Of a DNA stretch of 37,930 nucleotides, positions 1 to 6,486 are shown piece by piece. Made by a program: the position numbers and the translations under genes. Position 1 is the stretch's first letter. Every line of letters starts with the position of its first letter. Below the pieces are notes generated by a model. It was not told the DNA's origin. It did no database searches and was given only the letters and a program-made list of their open reading frames with translations. The stretch is from Terriglobia bacterium (GTDB lineage Bacteria > Acidobacteriota > Terriglobia > Terriglobales > Acidobacteriaceae): contig JAIQEY010000050.1 of assembly GCA_020073565.1 (NCBI GenBank), positions 1-37,930 on the forward strand, in the 5' to 3' direction.

Positions 1-6
1 GAGCCC

Positions 7-87
7 GTGTGGCGCGGACACTCCTGTCCGCGACCTTTGCGTTTGTACCCCTGCCAACGTTCGCGGACAAGAGTGTCCGCGCTACAC
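7..87. repeat. Paired REP/BIME-like hairpin element
   Basis: Two hairpins face each other. The left one is TGTGGCGCGGAC (8-19), loop ACTCCT, GTCCGCGAC (26-34). The right one is TCGCGGAC (61-68), loop AAGAGT, GTCCGCGCTACA (75-86). The right unit is close to the reverse complement of the left, so the whole block is a mirror-symmetric pair with a 26-nt spacer. The same arrangement recurs at 35990-36063. It fills the space upstream of thiE, leaving little room for a conventional leader. Confidence 0.85.
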
Positions 88-100
88 TCGTAGTACGCTG

Positions 101-778
101 ATGGCTCGCGGCTGTCTGCTCTACTACATCACCGATCGAACGCAATGCACGGGAGACGACCCGACCCGCCGTCACCTTCTGCTCGCCAAAATCACGGAAG
201 CGGCGCGCGCGGGAGTGGACTACATCCAGCTCCGCGAAAAAGACCTGAGCGCGCGCGAACTTGAACAACTCGCCCGCCATGCCGCGCATATCATTCGCGA
301 ACTGAGAACTGAGAACCAGGATCTGAGAACTCGTCTCTTGATCAATTCGCGCACCGACATTGCGATTGCGGTTGGTGCTGATGGAGTCCACCTGCGTTCC
401 GACGATATTCCAGCGATCGAAGTTCGCAACCTCTGGACGCAAGAGCTCGCTGGCAGCTCGCAGCCCGTGACTCGCCGCCCTCTGATTGGCGTCTCCTGCC
501 ACACTCAGGCCGACGTCCTTCGTGCCGAGTCGCAAGGCGCTGATTTCGCTGTCTTCGCTCCGGTCTTCGAAAAGAACGATTGCCCCGGCACCCAGCCCAC
601 CGGCCTTGCCGCCCTGCACGAAGCCTGCCAGGCGAAAATTCCTATGCTCGCGCTCGGCGGCGTAAGCCTCGACAACGCCGATTCATGCCTGAAGGCGGGC
701 GCCGCCGGCATTGCTGCTATCCGTTTGTTTCAGGAGAATAAAATCGAAAACATCGTCCGTGTACTGCGGGCGCTTTGA
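101..778 (+). CDS. thiE: Thiamine-phosphate synthase
   Basis: ThiE/TenI-family TIM barrel of 225 aa that would join HMP-PP to the thiazole phosphate (THZ-P) to give thiamine phosphate in the cytoplasm. Visible family marks are YYITDR near the N-terminus, DYIQLREKDL (residues 40-49), the LLINSRTDIAIAVGADGVHL stretch (79-98), the GVSCHT segment, and the C-terminal phosphate-binding LALGGVS...AGAAGIAAIRLF. Residues 67-78 (ELRTENQDLRTR) look like extra sequence. They are encoded by a GAACTGAGAACTGAGAAC microsatellite (299-316) plus a further CTGAGAACT, and sit just before the conserved LLIN strand. The ATG at 101 has no obvious Shine-Dalgarno sequence. An FGE-fold gene starts 4 nt after the stop, so co-transcription is likely. 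No TPP riboswitch is visible in the 100 nt upstream. Confidence 0.9.
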   Translation: MARGCLLYYITDRTQCTGDDPTRRHLLLAKITEAARAGVDYIQLREKDLSARELEQLARHAAHIIRELRTENQDLRTRLLINSRTDIAIAVGADGVHLRSDDIPAIEVRNLWTQELAGSSQPVTRRPLIGVSCHTQADVLRAESQGADFAVFAPVFEKNDCPGTQPTGLAALHEACQAKIPMLALGGVSLDNADSCLKAGAAGIAAIRLFQENKIENIVRVLRAL

Positions 779-782
779 GACC

Positions 783-1505
783 ATGGCAACACTTGCCTCG
801 CAATCTGGAGCTACAGAGCTTGCGCCACCGCTGGTTCGCATTCCGGAGGGCTGGTTTCTCATGGGATGCGACACGGGCCAGGACAATGAGAAGCCCGTTC
901 ACCGCGTCTGGGTCGACGAATTCCTGCTCGCTGCCTGCCAGGTCACGAACGCGGAATACGCACGATTCCTCCAAGACACTCGATCCCAACCTCCACCGTT
1001 CTGGAACGACGCCAATTTCAGTGATCCCCGGCAGCCCGTGGTCGGAGTGTCGTGGCATGAGGCAGTGCGTTATTGTGAGTGGCTCAGCACTCGTACCAAC
1101 CGACGGTTCCGTCTTCCGACCGAGGCTGAATGGGAGCGAGCGGCGCGGGGCGGCCGCGAGAGGGAGCTCTATCCCTGGGGCGACGTGCCGCCATCTTCCT
1201 TAGCGAACTACGCTGGCCGCTGGTCAAACGGTCCCGAACCCGTTGGCCGGGCGGAACCTAACAGATACGGTCTCTACAACATGTGCGACAACGTCCACGA
1301 GTGGTGCAGCGACTGGTACAACGCCAGCTACTATGCCGTTTCTCCCGAGTGCAATCCCGAGGGGCCAGATTCCGGAGATCGCCGCGCCTCTCGTGGAGGG
1401 TCCTGGCGTCACCACATCAAAATGTCACGCTGCGCCGCGCGCTCCAGCATTCCCCCGGAGTTTCAGTATGCCGATTATGGCTTCCGCTTCGCCTGCGGCA
1501 GGTGA
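783..1505 (+). CDS. SUMF1/FGE-sulfatase-domain protein, probably not a true FGE
   Basis: A 240-aa single-domain protein of the formylglycine-generating-enzyme superfamily. The signature is clear: IPEGWFLMGCDT near the N-terminus, HRVWVDEFLLAACQVTNAEY, PVVGVSWHEAVRYCEWLS, RLPTEAEWERAARGG, then NVHEWCSDWY, RRASRGGSW (about 200-208) and YGFRFA at the C-terminus. In aerobic FGEs two copper-binding cysteines follow the RGGS motif. Here the aligned positions are His210 and Ser215, with a lone Cys217. Sulfatase activation is therefore doubtful, and a role like the non-FGE members of the fold is equally possible. The reading frame stays open upstream to 711, but the ATG at 783, just after the thiE stop, gives a normal N-terminus. 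No sulfatase gene is in the window. Confidence 0.85.
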   Translation: MATLASQSGATELAPPLVRIPEGWFLMGCDTGQDNEKPVHRVWVDEFLLAACQVTNAEYARFLQDTRSQPPPFWNDANFSDPRQPVVGVSWHEAVRYCEWLSTRTNRRFRLPTEAEWERAARGGRERELYPWGDVPPSSLANYAGRWSNGPEPVGRAEPNRYGLYNMCDNVHEWCSDWYNASYYAVSPECNPEGPDSGDRRASRGGSWRHHIKMSRCAARSSIPPEFQYADYGFRFACGR

Positions 1506-1583
1506 AGTCAAAGAAGAGAGCATGGGATGTACTTCCGAATTTTGACTTCTAAGTTCTGCAATTAGAGGATTGGGTCCTGATTT

Positions 1584-2147
1584 ATGCCGGACCTAGCCTC
1601 GCATTACCTGGATGAAATCAAGCGCCAGCTCCGGGGCCATAAGCGTATGGCCGAAGGTGCCATCGCGCAGTTGGAGGACGATGAGCTGTTCACCATCATC
1701 GATCCTGAAGCGAACTCCGTCGCCCTGTTGATCAAGCATATCGCCGGCAACGCCCGCTCCCGCTTTACCGACTTCCTAACCACCGATGGCGAAAAGCTGG
1801 ATCGCTTCCGCGACCAGGAATTCGAAGTATCAGCGACGACCACGCGCGAAGAAGTCATGAAGTGGTGGGAAGAGGGTTGGTCTCGCGTCTTCTCAACCCT
1901 GGACTCGCTTACGCCCGAAGACTTATTGCGCACGGTGACGATCCGCCAGGAACCGCACACCGTGCTGCAGGCGCTCAACCGTGCACTGACCCACTACGCG
2001 CAGCACACCGGGCAAATCGTGTTCCTCGCCAAGCATCTGCTCTCCGAGGAATGGAAGACGCTCAGCATCCCGCGGGGAAAATCGGAAGATTACAAGGCCG
2101 GCAATCGCAAGGGATTGAGTCTCGGCACCTACGGTACCAAGGCCTGA
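1584..2147 (+). CDS. DinB-fold protein, DUF1572 family
   Basis: A 187-aa helical protein. N-terminal HYLDEIKRQLRGHKRMAEGAI, then VALLIKHIAGNARSRFTDFL, and a C-terminal LNRALTHYAQHTGQIVFLAKHL match the four-helix DinB/DUF1572 fold. The His of KHIAGN and the two His of HYAQH are the expected three metal ligands. Members are thought to be metal-dependent, often thiol-transferase-like enzymes, but the reaction of DUF1572 proteins is not known. The gene follows the FGE-fold gene by 78 nt on the same strand. The end of the frameshifted DUF1287 gene converges on it from the other strand. Confidence 0.85.
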   Translation: MPDLASHYLDEIKRQLRGHKRMAEGAIAQLEDDELFTIIDPEANSVALLIKHIAGNARSRFTDFLTTDGEKLDRFRDQEFEVSATTTREEVMKWWEEGWSRVFSTLDSLTPEDLLRTVTIRQEPHTVLQALNRALTHYAQHTGQIVFLAKHLLSEEWKTLSIPRGKSEDYKAGNRKGLSLGTYGTKA

Positions 2148-2158
2148 TTCCCGTGACG

Positions 2159-2974
2159 TCAGCCGCGAAGGGTCGTCATTGTTTGCCTAGCGCGTCGCTG
2201 GGGAGGGCGAAGGAGACAACTGTGGCCCGTAGTACCGAAAGTGCCCAGTGATTTTCCAATTGAACAGCACATCCTCGATCCTGGGCGCCCGATGTTGTGT
2301 TCGATCATGTAACGCCCGCTCGCACCCTTGCGGTCGACAACGATTCCAATGTGCGGCACATTGCCGCCGAGATCATAAGTCACGAGATCTCCCGGACTGT
2401 AGTCTTCTGCCCGGGTGCCAGTCGGCAAGGACTCACCCTTGCGCCGAAAAAAAACGATCAGATTCGGAACGCGGCGATGATCGATGTTGCTGTCGGGTCT
2501 TCCCACTCCCCAGCTCCGCTTCCGCAGATATGCTGAAGAATTCCGCACCATATCCTCGTGCACTTCCTTCTGCAGATCGATGGACAAAGCGCGATAAGAA
2601 CGGATCACTTCGTCGGTACAAACACCCGAGTCAGCTGGGACGTCTCCGCCGGGATAAGGGATGTGCACATATCCGGGGTCATAGCGAACCGTGTGATTCG
2701 TGCGCTCGATCGCCGCGCTGACCAGGCGCCGAAGGAAGTCTCGCTGAGATGCAGACACGCCGGTGGCGCCCTGTGTCCACGCGCAAGAACAAACGGTCAC
2801 GACGAAGGAAAAAAGCAATAGGGGCGGCACCAGCCAGTGCTGAAGGTTGGCAACCCAAAAGGATTCACCCGCCGCACGCCCGATAGGTAGCGCCGGCGCC
2901 TCGCCGGCTCTCTCGATAGCGTTTGCACTTTCGCCCTCCCCAATCAACGCGTAGGCTGATCGCAGGCGGCGCAT
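2159..2974 (-). CDS. DUF1287 secreted protein with C-terminal frameshift
   Basis: DUF1287 family: conserved YDPGYVHIPYPGGDVP, GVCTDEVIRSYR, the NxDHRRVPNL block, GDLVTYDLGG, HIGIVVDR and the start of the HNIG motif are all present. A hydrophobic segment LVPPLLLFSFVVTVCSCAW suggests export. The open frame then reads non-family residues to 2159. Shifting frame near 2276-2284 restores the family C-terminus, including EDVLFNWKITGHFRYY, and ends at a TAG at 2187-2189. One base therefore appears to be missing, either a real mutation or an assembly error. The N-terminus is also doubtful: residues about 20-31 come from the palindromic repeat at 2881-2919, and a GTG at 2830 directly before the hydrophobic segment is an alternative start. 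The gene begins 5 nt after the tdh stop. The function of DUF1287 is unknown. Confidence 0.8.
   Translation of the reverse strand: MRRLRSAYALIGEGESANAIERAGEAPALPIGRAAGESFWVANLQHWLVPPLLLFSFVVTVCSCAWTQGATGVSASQRDFLRRLVSAAIERTNHTVRYDPGYVHIPYPGGDVPADSGVCTDEVIRSYRALSIDLQKEVHEDMVRNSSAYLRKRSWGVGRPDSNIDHRRVPNLIVFFRRKGESLPTGTRAEDYSPGDLVTYDLGGNVPHIGIVVDRKGASGRYMIEHNIGRPGSRMCCSIGKSLGTFGTTGHSCLLRPPQRRARQTMTTLRG
2881..2919. repeat. Short palindrome flanked by CGATAG direct repeats
   Basis: The core GCCGGCG-CCT-CGCCGGC (2892-2908) is a perfect 7-bp stem with a 3-nt loop. CGATAG occurs on both sides (2881-2886 and 2914-2919), as a target duplication might. It lies inside the annotated N-terminus of the DUF1287 gene and is translated there as part of the low-quality stretch around GEAPALPIG. 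It differs in sequence from the TGTGGCGCG family seen elsewhere in the window. Confidence 0.6.
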
Positions 2975-2979
2975 CAGCG

Positions 2980-4014
2980 TCAGGCCGCACCGCGCCAGTC
3001 GAGGATCACTTTTCCGGTGTTGCCTGTTTTCATTGCGTCGAACCCCTGCTCATAATCTCCCCATGAGAAACGGTGAGTGATGACGGGCGAGATGTCGAGG
3101 CCGGATTCCAACATCACCGTCATCTTGTACCACGTCTCGTACATTTCCCGTCCGTAGATGCCTTTGATCGTCAGCATATTGAAGATCACGCGGTGCCAGT
3201 CGATCGACATCTCGGAGGCTGGAATTCCGAGCATGGCAATCTTCGCGCCATGGCTCATGTTGGCGAGCATTTCGCTGAAGGCAGCTGGGGAACCTGACAT
3301 TTCGAGGCCCACATCGAATCCCTCTTGCATGCCAAGCTTCTTTTGGACCTCAGAGAGAGGCGTTTTTCGTGGATCAACCGCCAGCGTGACGCCCATCTTT
3401 TCAGCGAGCGCCAGGCGATAAGGATTCAGATCGCTGATTACCACGCAGCGGGCTCCTGCGTGTCGCACGACTGCGGCTGCCATGAGCCCAATGGGGCCGG
3501 CTCCGGTGATCAAAACATCTTCCCCGAGAACTGGGAACGACAATGCCGTGTGAACTGCGTTGCCAAATGGATCAAAAATCGCTGCGATCTCAGGCTTGAT
3601 CTTGGGATTGTGTTTCCAGATGTTGCTCATCGGGAGAACAATGTATTCCGCGAAGGCTCCTGGCCGATTTACCCCTACTCCCTTTGTGTGGGCGCACAAA
3701 TGCCGGCGGCCAGCGAGGCAATTCCGGCAACGCCCACAGATTACATGCCCCTCTCCGCTGACCAATTCTCCCACTCGATAATCGGCAACGTTCGATCCGA
3801 CCGCGACGATTTCGCCGACGAATTCGTGGCCGATGACGAGCGGCACGGGTATCGTTAACTTCGCCCAATCATCCCATTCGTAGATATGAAGATCGGTTCC
3901 ACAGATCCCGGTGAGAAGTACGCGAATCTTGACATCGTTGATCCCGATTTCCGGCTCCGGAACTTCCTCGAGCCAAAGACCGCGCTCAGACCGGCTCTTG
4001 ACTAGGGCCTTCAT
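2980..4014 (-). CDS. tdh: L-threonine 3-dehydrogenase
   Basis: Zinc-dependent medium-chain dehydrogenase of 344 aa that oxidises L-threonine to 2-amino-3-ketobutyrate with NAD+. The N-terminus MKALVKSRSERGLWLEEVPEP, catalytic-zinc Cys38 in ICGTDLHIYEWDDW, the GHEFVGEIV helix, the four-Cys structural-zinc lobe CGRCRNCLAGRRHLC, the Rossmann GAGPIGLMAA and the C-terminal THRFSWGDYEQGF all match Tdh rather than generic alcohol dehydrogenases. The frame is open to 4062, but the ATG at 4014 aligns with family N-termini and has AGGA about 7 nt upstream. A weak minus-strand promoter (TTGAGG at 4076-4071, CAAAAT at 4052-4047, 18-nt spacer) can be drawn. The usual partner kbl is not in the window. The DUF1287 gene starts 5 nt downstream. 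Confidence 0.93.
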   Translation of the reverse strand: MKALVKSRSERGLWLEEVPEPEIGINDVKIRVLLTGICGTDLHIYEWDDWAKLTIPVPLVIGHEFVGEIVAVGSNVADYRVGELVSGEGHVICGRCRNCLAGRRHLCAHTKGVGVNRPGAFAEYIVLPMSNIWKHNPKIKPEIAAIFDPFGNAVHTALSFPVLGEDVLITGAGPIGLMAAAVVRHAGARCVVISDLNPYRLALAEKMGVTLAVDPRKTPLSEVQKKLGMQEGFDVGLEMSGSPAAFSEMLANMSHGAKIAMLGIPASEMSIDWHRVIFNMLTIKGIYGREMYETWYKMTVMLESGLDISPVITHRFSWGDYEQGFDAMKTGNTGKVILDWRGAA

Positions 4015-4171
4015 AGGGGATCCTGTCCTTTTCTTGGGAGCACGAAATTTTGCCGCGCTCACGAGTCAATCCTCAATTGGACTACGTTTTCGGTTCGCAG
4101 TGTCCTGTACCGTTGTAACACCAAGCCGAGGCTGCAGTGAAGGGCAGGATCTATTCGCGCGGATTTCACTC

Positions 4172-4198
4172 TAGCGCGCGGGCATTCCTGCCCGCGAC
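4172..4198. repeat. Single REP-like hairpin
   Basis: TAGCGCGCGGGC-ATTCCT-GCCCGCGAC is a solo copy of the hairpin found paired at 7-87. It lies in the divergent gap between tdh and the hypothetical gene at 4225, about 27 nt before that gene's start. Confidence 0.75.
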
Positions 4199-4224
4199 AG
4201 CTTTTTCGTGGCAAAATCCAGGTT

Positions 4225-4701
4225 ATGGGTCTCGATGCATGTGTGCGCTGCCGGTGTGTACAGGATGGCCAGGCGAAACCGCATCCGTTTCCGGAGAAAC
4301 TGACGCTCGACAAAATCGGCGAAGCAGCGCTAAAGGGAAACCCATCCGATCAAGAATGGATCACCCACGACCGCTGGTTTGACGAATCCTGTGAGCACCG
4401 CGGCTATCTCGTTTCGGAACGTTTGGGCAACATCGCAGAGATCACGCATCTGCGCAGGTTCATTCGCGCTCTTCAGGCAGACCCCGGGCCCCGATTTCCC
4501 GTCCTCTTGGCGAAGGTCGTCTACGATGGCACACACAGCGGCGACTGGATTCCCAGTAACAAAGCGGCCGAACTGTTAGCGGAAGTCAACACGATTGTCC
4601 ACTCGGGCGACATTCTTTCCGCCTCCGAGAAGGAGTTCTTCGCCAGTATGAAACGCTTGTGTGAGGCCAGCATCAAAACCGGAAATCCGATTGTGTTTTG
4701 A
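4225..4701 (+). CDS. Hypothetical protein with N-terminal CxxCxC
   Basis: A 158-aa soluble protein that I do not assign to a named family. It begins MGLDACVRCRCVQDGQA, with Cys6, Cys9 and Cys11 as possible metal ligands or redox thiols. Further on come a FDESCEHRGYLVSERLGNIAEI stretch of His, Cys and aromatic residues and the segment VVYDGTHSGDWIP. Only a few Cys remain after the N-terminus, so a full zinc ribbon is not evident. There is no signal peptide or membrane segment. Normal amino-acid composition over the whole length and an upstream AGG 4-6 nt before the ATG support a real gene. It stands alone between tdh (divergent) and the tRNA gene 47 nt downstream. Confidence 0.7.
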   Translation: MGLDACVRCRCVQDGQAKPHPFPEKLTLDKIGEAALKGNPSDQEWITHDRWFDESCEHRGYLVSERLGNIAEITHLRRFIRALQADPGPRFPVLLAKVVYDGTHSGDWIPSNKAAELLAEVNTIVHSGDILSASEKEFFASMKRLCEASIKTGNPIVF

Positions 4702-4748
4702 CGGTCTGTGCGGCCATTCCCCCAAATTGATAAACTCTGTGTAGCCGC

Positions 4749-4838
4749 GGAGGGATGTGTGAGCGGTTGAAACAGTCGGTCTTGAAAACCGATGTACCCG
4801 AAAGGGTACCGGGGGTTCGAATCCCTCTCCCTCCGCCA
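4749..4838 (+). tRNA. tRNA-Ser (anticodon UGA)
   Basis: A 90-nt class II tRNA. Acceptor GGAGGGA (4749-4755) pairs with TCCCTCC (4828-4834), followed by discriminator G and an encoded CCA (4836-4838). The D-arm carries GAGCGGTTGAA. The anticodon stem TCGGT/ACCGA encloses loop CTTGAAA, with TGA at 4783-4785. The long variable arm TGTACCCGAAAGGGTACC is the serine hallmark. The T-arm is GGGGG-TTCGAAT-CCCTC. Confidence 0.97.
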
Positions 4839-4874
4839 TCTTCGTTTCGCCGCTTTCAGGCCCGCGCCGTACCC

Positions 4875-5564
4875 TTAGTACGTTCGCTGCACTTCGGAGC
4901 AGAGAACTGAGAGGTGGTCCATCCACTCTCCGCCGCGGGAGCGAAATCCAACCACCACGCCGCTGGGCGGACACTCAGCTTCCGCCGGACGTCCCCCTGG
5001 TCGGGGGGTGGTAACGGGATTCGTCAATTCTGCGTGACGGTCGCGCCCGCGCCGGTCGTCGAAATCATCGCGGTCGCGACGCTCGCCACGGTCGCCGCGC
5101 TCTCCGACTTCGCGCAGTGAACTACACTCGCCGATGGCCTCGTCAATGGATGCGCCCGTCCTTCCCCTCAGTCCACGCAGCACCGTGCCGGGAGGGCATT
5201 GCGCATCGTGCACAGCTCGTCCGCCCGCAGGTCCGGTCCGGGACGTGGTACGGCGCTCTTCGCCGAGCGAACCGTCGGAGCGCATCGGTGCGCAATCAAG
5301 CCAAGCCTGGTTGAAATACTCGCCGGTTTGCACGTGGAAACCCACTGCCACGAAGCCGCCGTCGCACCGGGCGTCGGGCATGGGTCTGCCCCCGGATCCG
5401 CCGCCGAAGTCGCGTTCCCGCACTTCACAGCCCAGCAGGAGAATGATGTTGCGGTGCTGCGAGAAGGCGAGCGTTGACAAAACCAGACACGCTACGAGGA
5501 TCAGGCCGGTCTTCCTCGAAACAGGTTGTGAGGGGGCAGGTCCGCGTTTGATTGGAGTCAGCAT
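4875..5564 (-). CDS. Secreted protein with three Cys-containing repeats
   Basis: About 229 aa. The ATG at 5564 has AGGAGG 7 nt upstream, which makes the TTG at 5570 a poorer choice. An N-terminal positively charged stretch plus TGLILVACLVLSTLAFS is a signal peptide. The mature part holds three similar units of about 32 residues, each running Cys, two to six residues, G-hydrophobic-G/A-hydrophobic, then an Asp/Glu/Asn-rich turn and a closing Cys. They start at DARCDGGFVAVGF, DAQCPPGTVLRGL and AEECPPSGVVVGF-like AECPPSGVVVGF. Units two and three are separated by an Arg/Asp-rich low-complexity linker. The pattern recalls the three-fold beta-prism of vitelline-membrane outer layer protein I, but this is inference from pattern only. 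Function unknown. The gene converges on tRNA-Ser. Confidence 0.75.
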   Translation of the reverse strand: MLTPIKRGPAPSQPVSRKTGLILVACLVLSTLAFSQHRNIILLLGCEVRERDFGGGSGGRPMPDARCDGGFVAVGFHVQTGEYFNQAWLDCAPMRSDGSLGEERRTTSRTGPAGGRAVHDAQCPPGTVLRGLRGRTGASIDEAIGECSSLREVGERGDRGERRDRDDFDDRRGRDRHAELTNPVTTPRPGGRPAEAECPPSGVVVGFRSRGGEWMDHLSVLCSEVQRTY

Positions 5565-5740
5565 GAGCAAACCTCCTGGGGACGATGTCGGCTGCGACCG
5601 CGGCGCGAGGCAGCCACTCGGCTGGATGCTAGTGGCACTTCGCTGGCGAAGTCAATGCATGCTCAGATTCTTTTACCACGCGGCAACTTGATTTGCAGTG
5701 ACGGTGAACAGGTCAAGGGGATGAGATCCGGGTACCCGAC

Positions 5741-6376
5741 TCAGCTCGCACTTTGCGATGAGTGGGATAGCTCCACTCCGCGCAGCACCAGTCCGCACAG
5801 CGCATCGGCAAAGTCCTCGTTGAGTTCGCCGTGCCGAATCAGAAACCGCATATAGATGGGGCCGTAAAGCGAGTCCAGTGTGAGGTCCATATCAAGACCA
5901 GCGGGCAATTCTCCCCGGTCGATTCCGCGCTGGAGGGTTTGGTACGCTTGCCGGCGGCGCGGCCACAAGAAACGGTCCCGGAATGCGGCAATCAATTCCG
6001 GATCCGATTGCCCTCCGCCCAGAAGTGCCGCTACCACCTTTCCGCGTTGAGACCGGAAAACCCGGATCAGCTGCCGCATCTGCAGACTCATGTCTTGGTG
6101 GACCGAACCCGTGTTGGGGAAGCGCAATTCCTGGTCGGCACTGGCGGAGAACGCATCGGCGACCAGTGCGGCCTTGGTGGGCCACCATCGGTACACGGTT
6201 GCCTTGCTTACGTCCGCGTCGGCCGCGATGGCTTCGATGCTGAGTTGCGGGAACCCGGCTTGCTTCAGCAGTTTCAGCGTGCTGCTCAAAATCGCCTGCC
6301 GCGATTCCTCACTGCGCGGCCGCCCGGGCGCTCGCTTTCCGTCAGAACCGGTCCGCCCCTGCTCACCTTGTGCCAT
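5741..6376 (-). CDS. TetR/AcrR-family transcriptional regulator
   Basis: A 211-aa repressor. The N-terminal DNA-binding domain is unmistakable: RQAILSSTLKLLKQAGF, LSIEAIAADADVSKATVYRW (the helix-turn-helix) and WPTKAALVADAF. The C-terminal ligand domain is helical and ends with LYGPIYMRFLIRHGELNEDF and LVLRGVELS, as in TetR_C subgroups that control efflux pumps. The ATG at 6376 is preferred over the TTG at 6382. It is divergently transcribed from the RND operon starting at 6487. By analogy with AcrR-type local repressors it probably controls that operon and itself through the 110-nt shared promoter region, where an inverted repeat is visible at 6404-6418. The ligand cannot be read from the sequence. 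Confidence 0.9.
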   Translation of the reverse strand: MAQGEQGRTGSDGKRAPGRPRSEESRQAILSSTLKLLKQAGFPQLSIEAIAADADVSKATVYRWWPTKAALVADAFSASADQELRFPNTGSVHQDMSLQMRQLIRVFRSQRGKVVAALLGGGQSDPELIAAFRDRFLWPRRRQAYQTLQRGIDRGELPAGLDMDLTLDSLYGPIYMRFLIRHGELNEDFADALCGLVLRGVELSHSSQSAS

Positions 6377-6403
6377 GGACAAAGTCTAATATAATTTAAA
6401 TCC

Positions 6404-6418
6404 GAAACGTACTGTTTT
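6404..6418. promoter_or_regulatory. Candidate TetR operator
   Basis: AAAC-GTACT-GTTT (6405-6417) is an inverted repeat lying in the divergent gap between the TetR gene and the first RND permease. It sits beside an AT-rich run (TATAAT at 6390-6395; on the minus strand TATATT at 6393-6388) that could hold promoter -10 elements. Location and symmetry suit a TetR dimer, but binding is inferred. Confidence 0.45.
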
Positions 6419-6486
6419 GAATCTACTTTCAGGAAGTCGTTCAATCCAGCTCAGGGGAGCAGCCGGTTTAAAGCTCCGGCAGTTTT

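Noticed and set aside
4576..4974. Minus-strand frame containing MAEGEGFEPPVPFRVHRFS
   Set aside because: It is the antisense translation of the tRNA-Ser gene, a well-known annotation artefact, and also overlaps the real secreted-protein gene.
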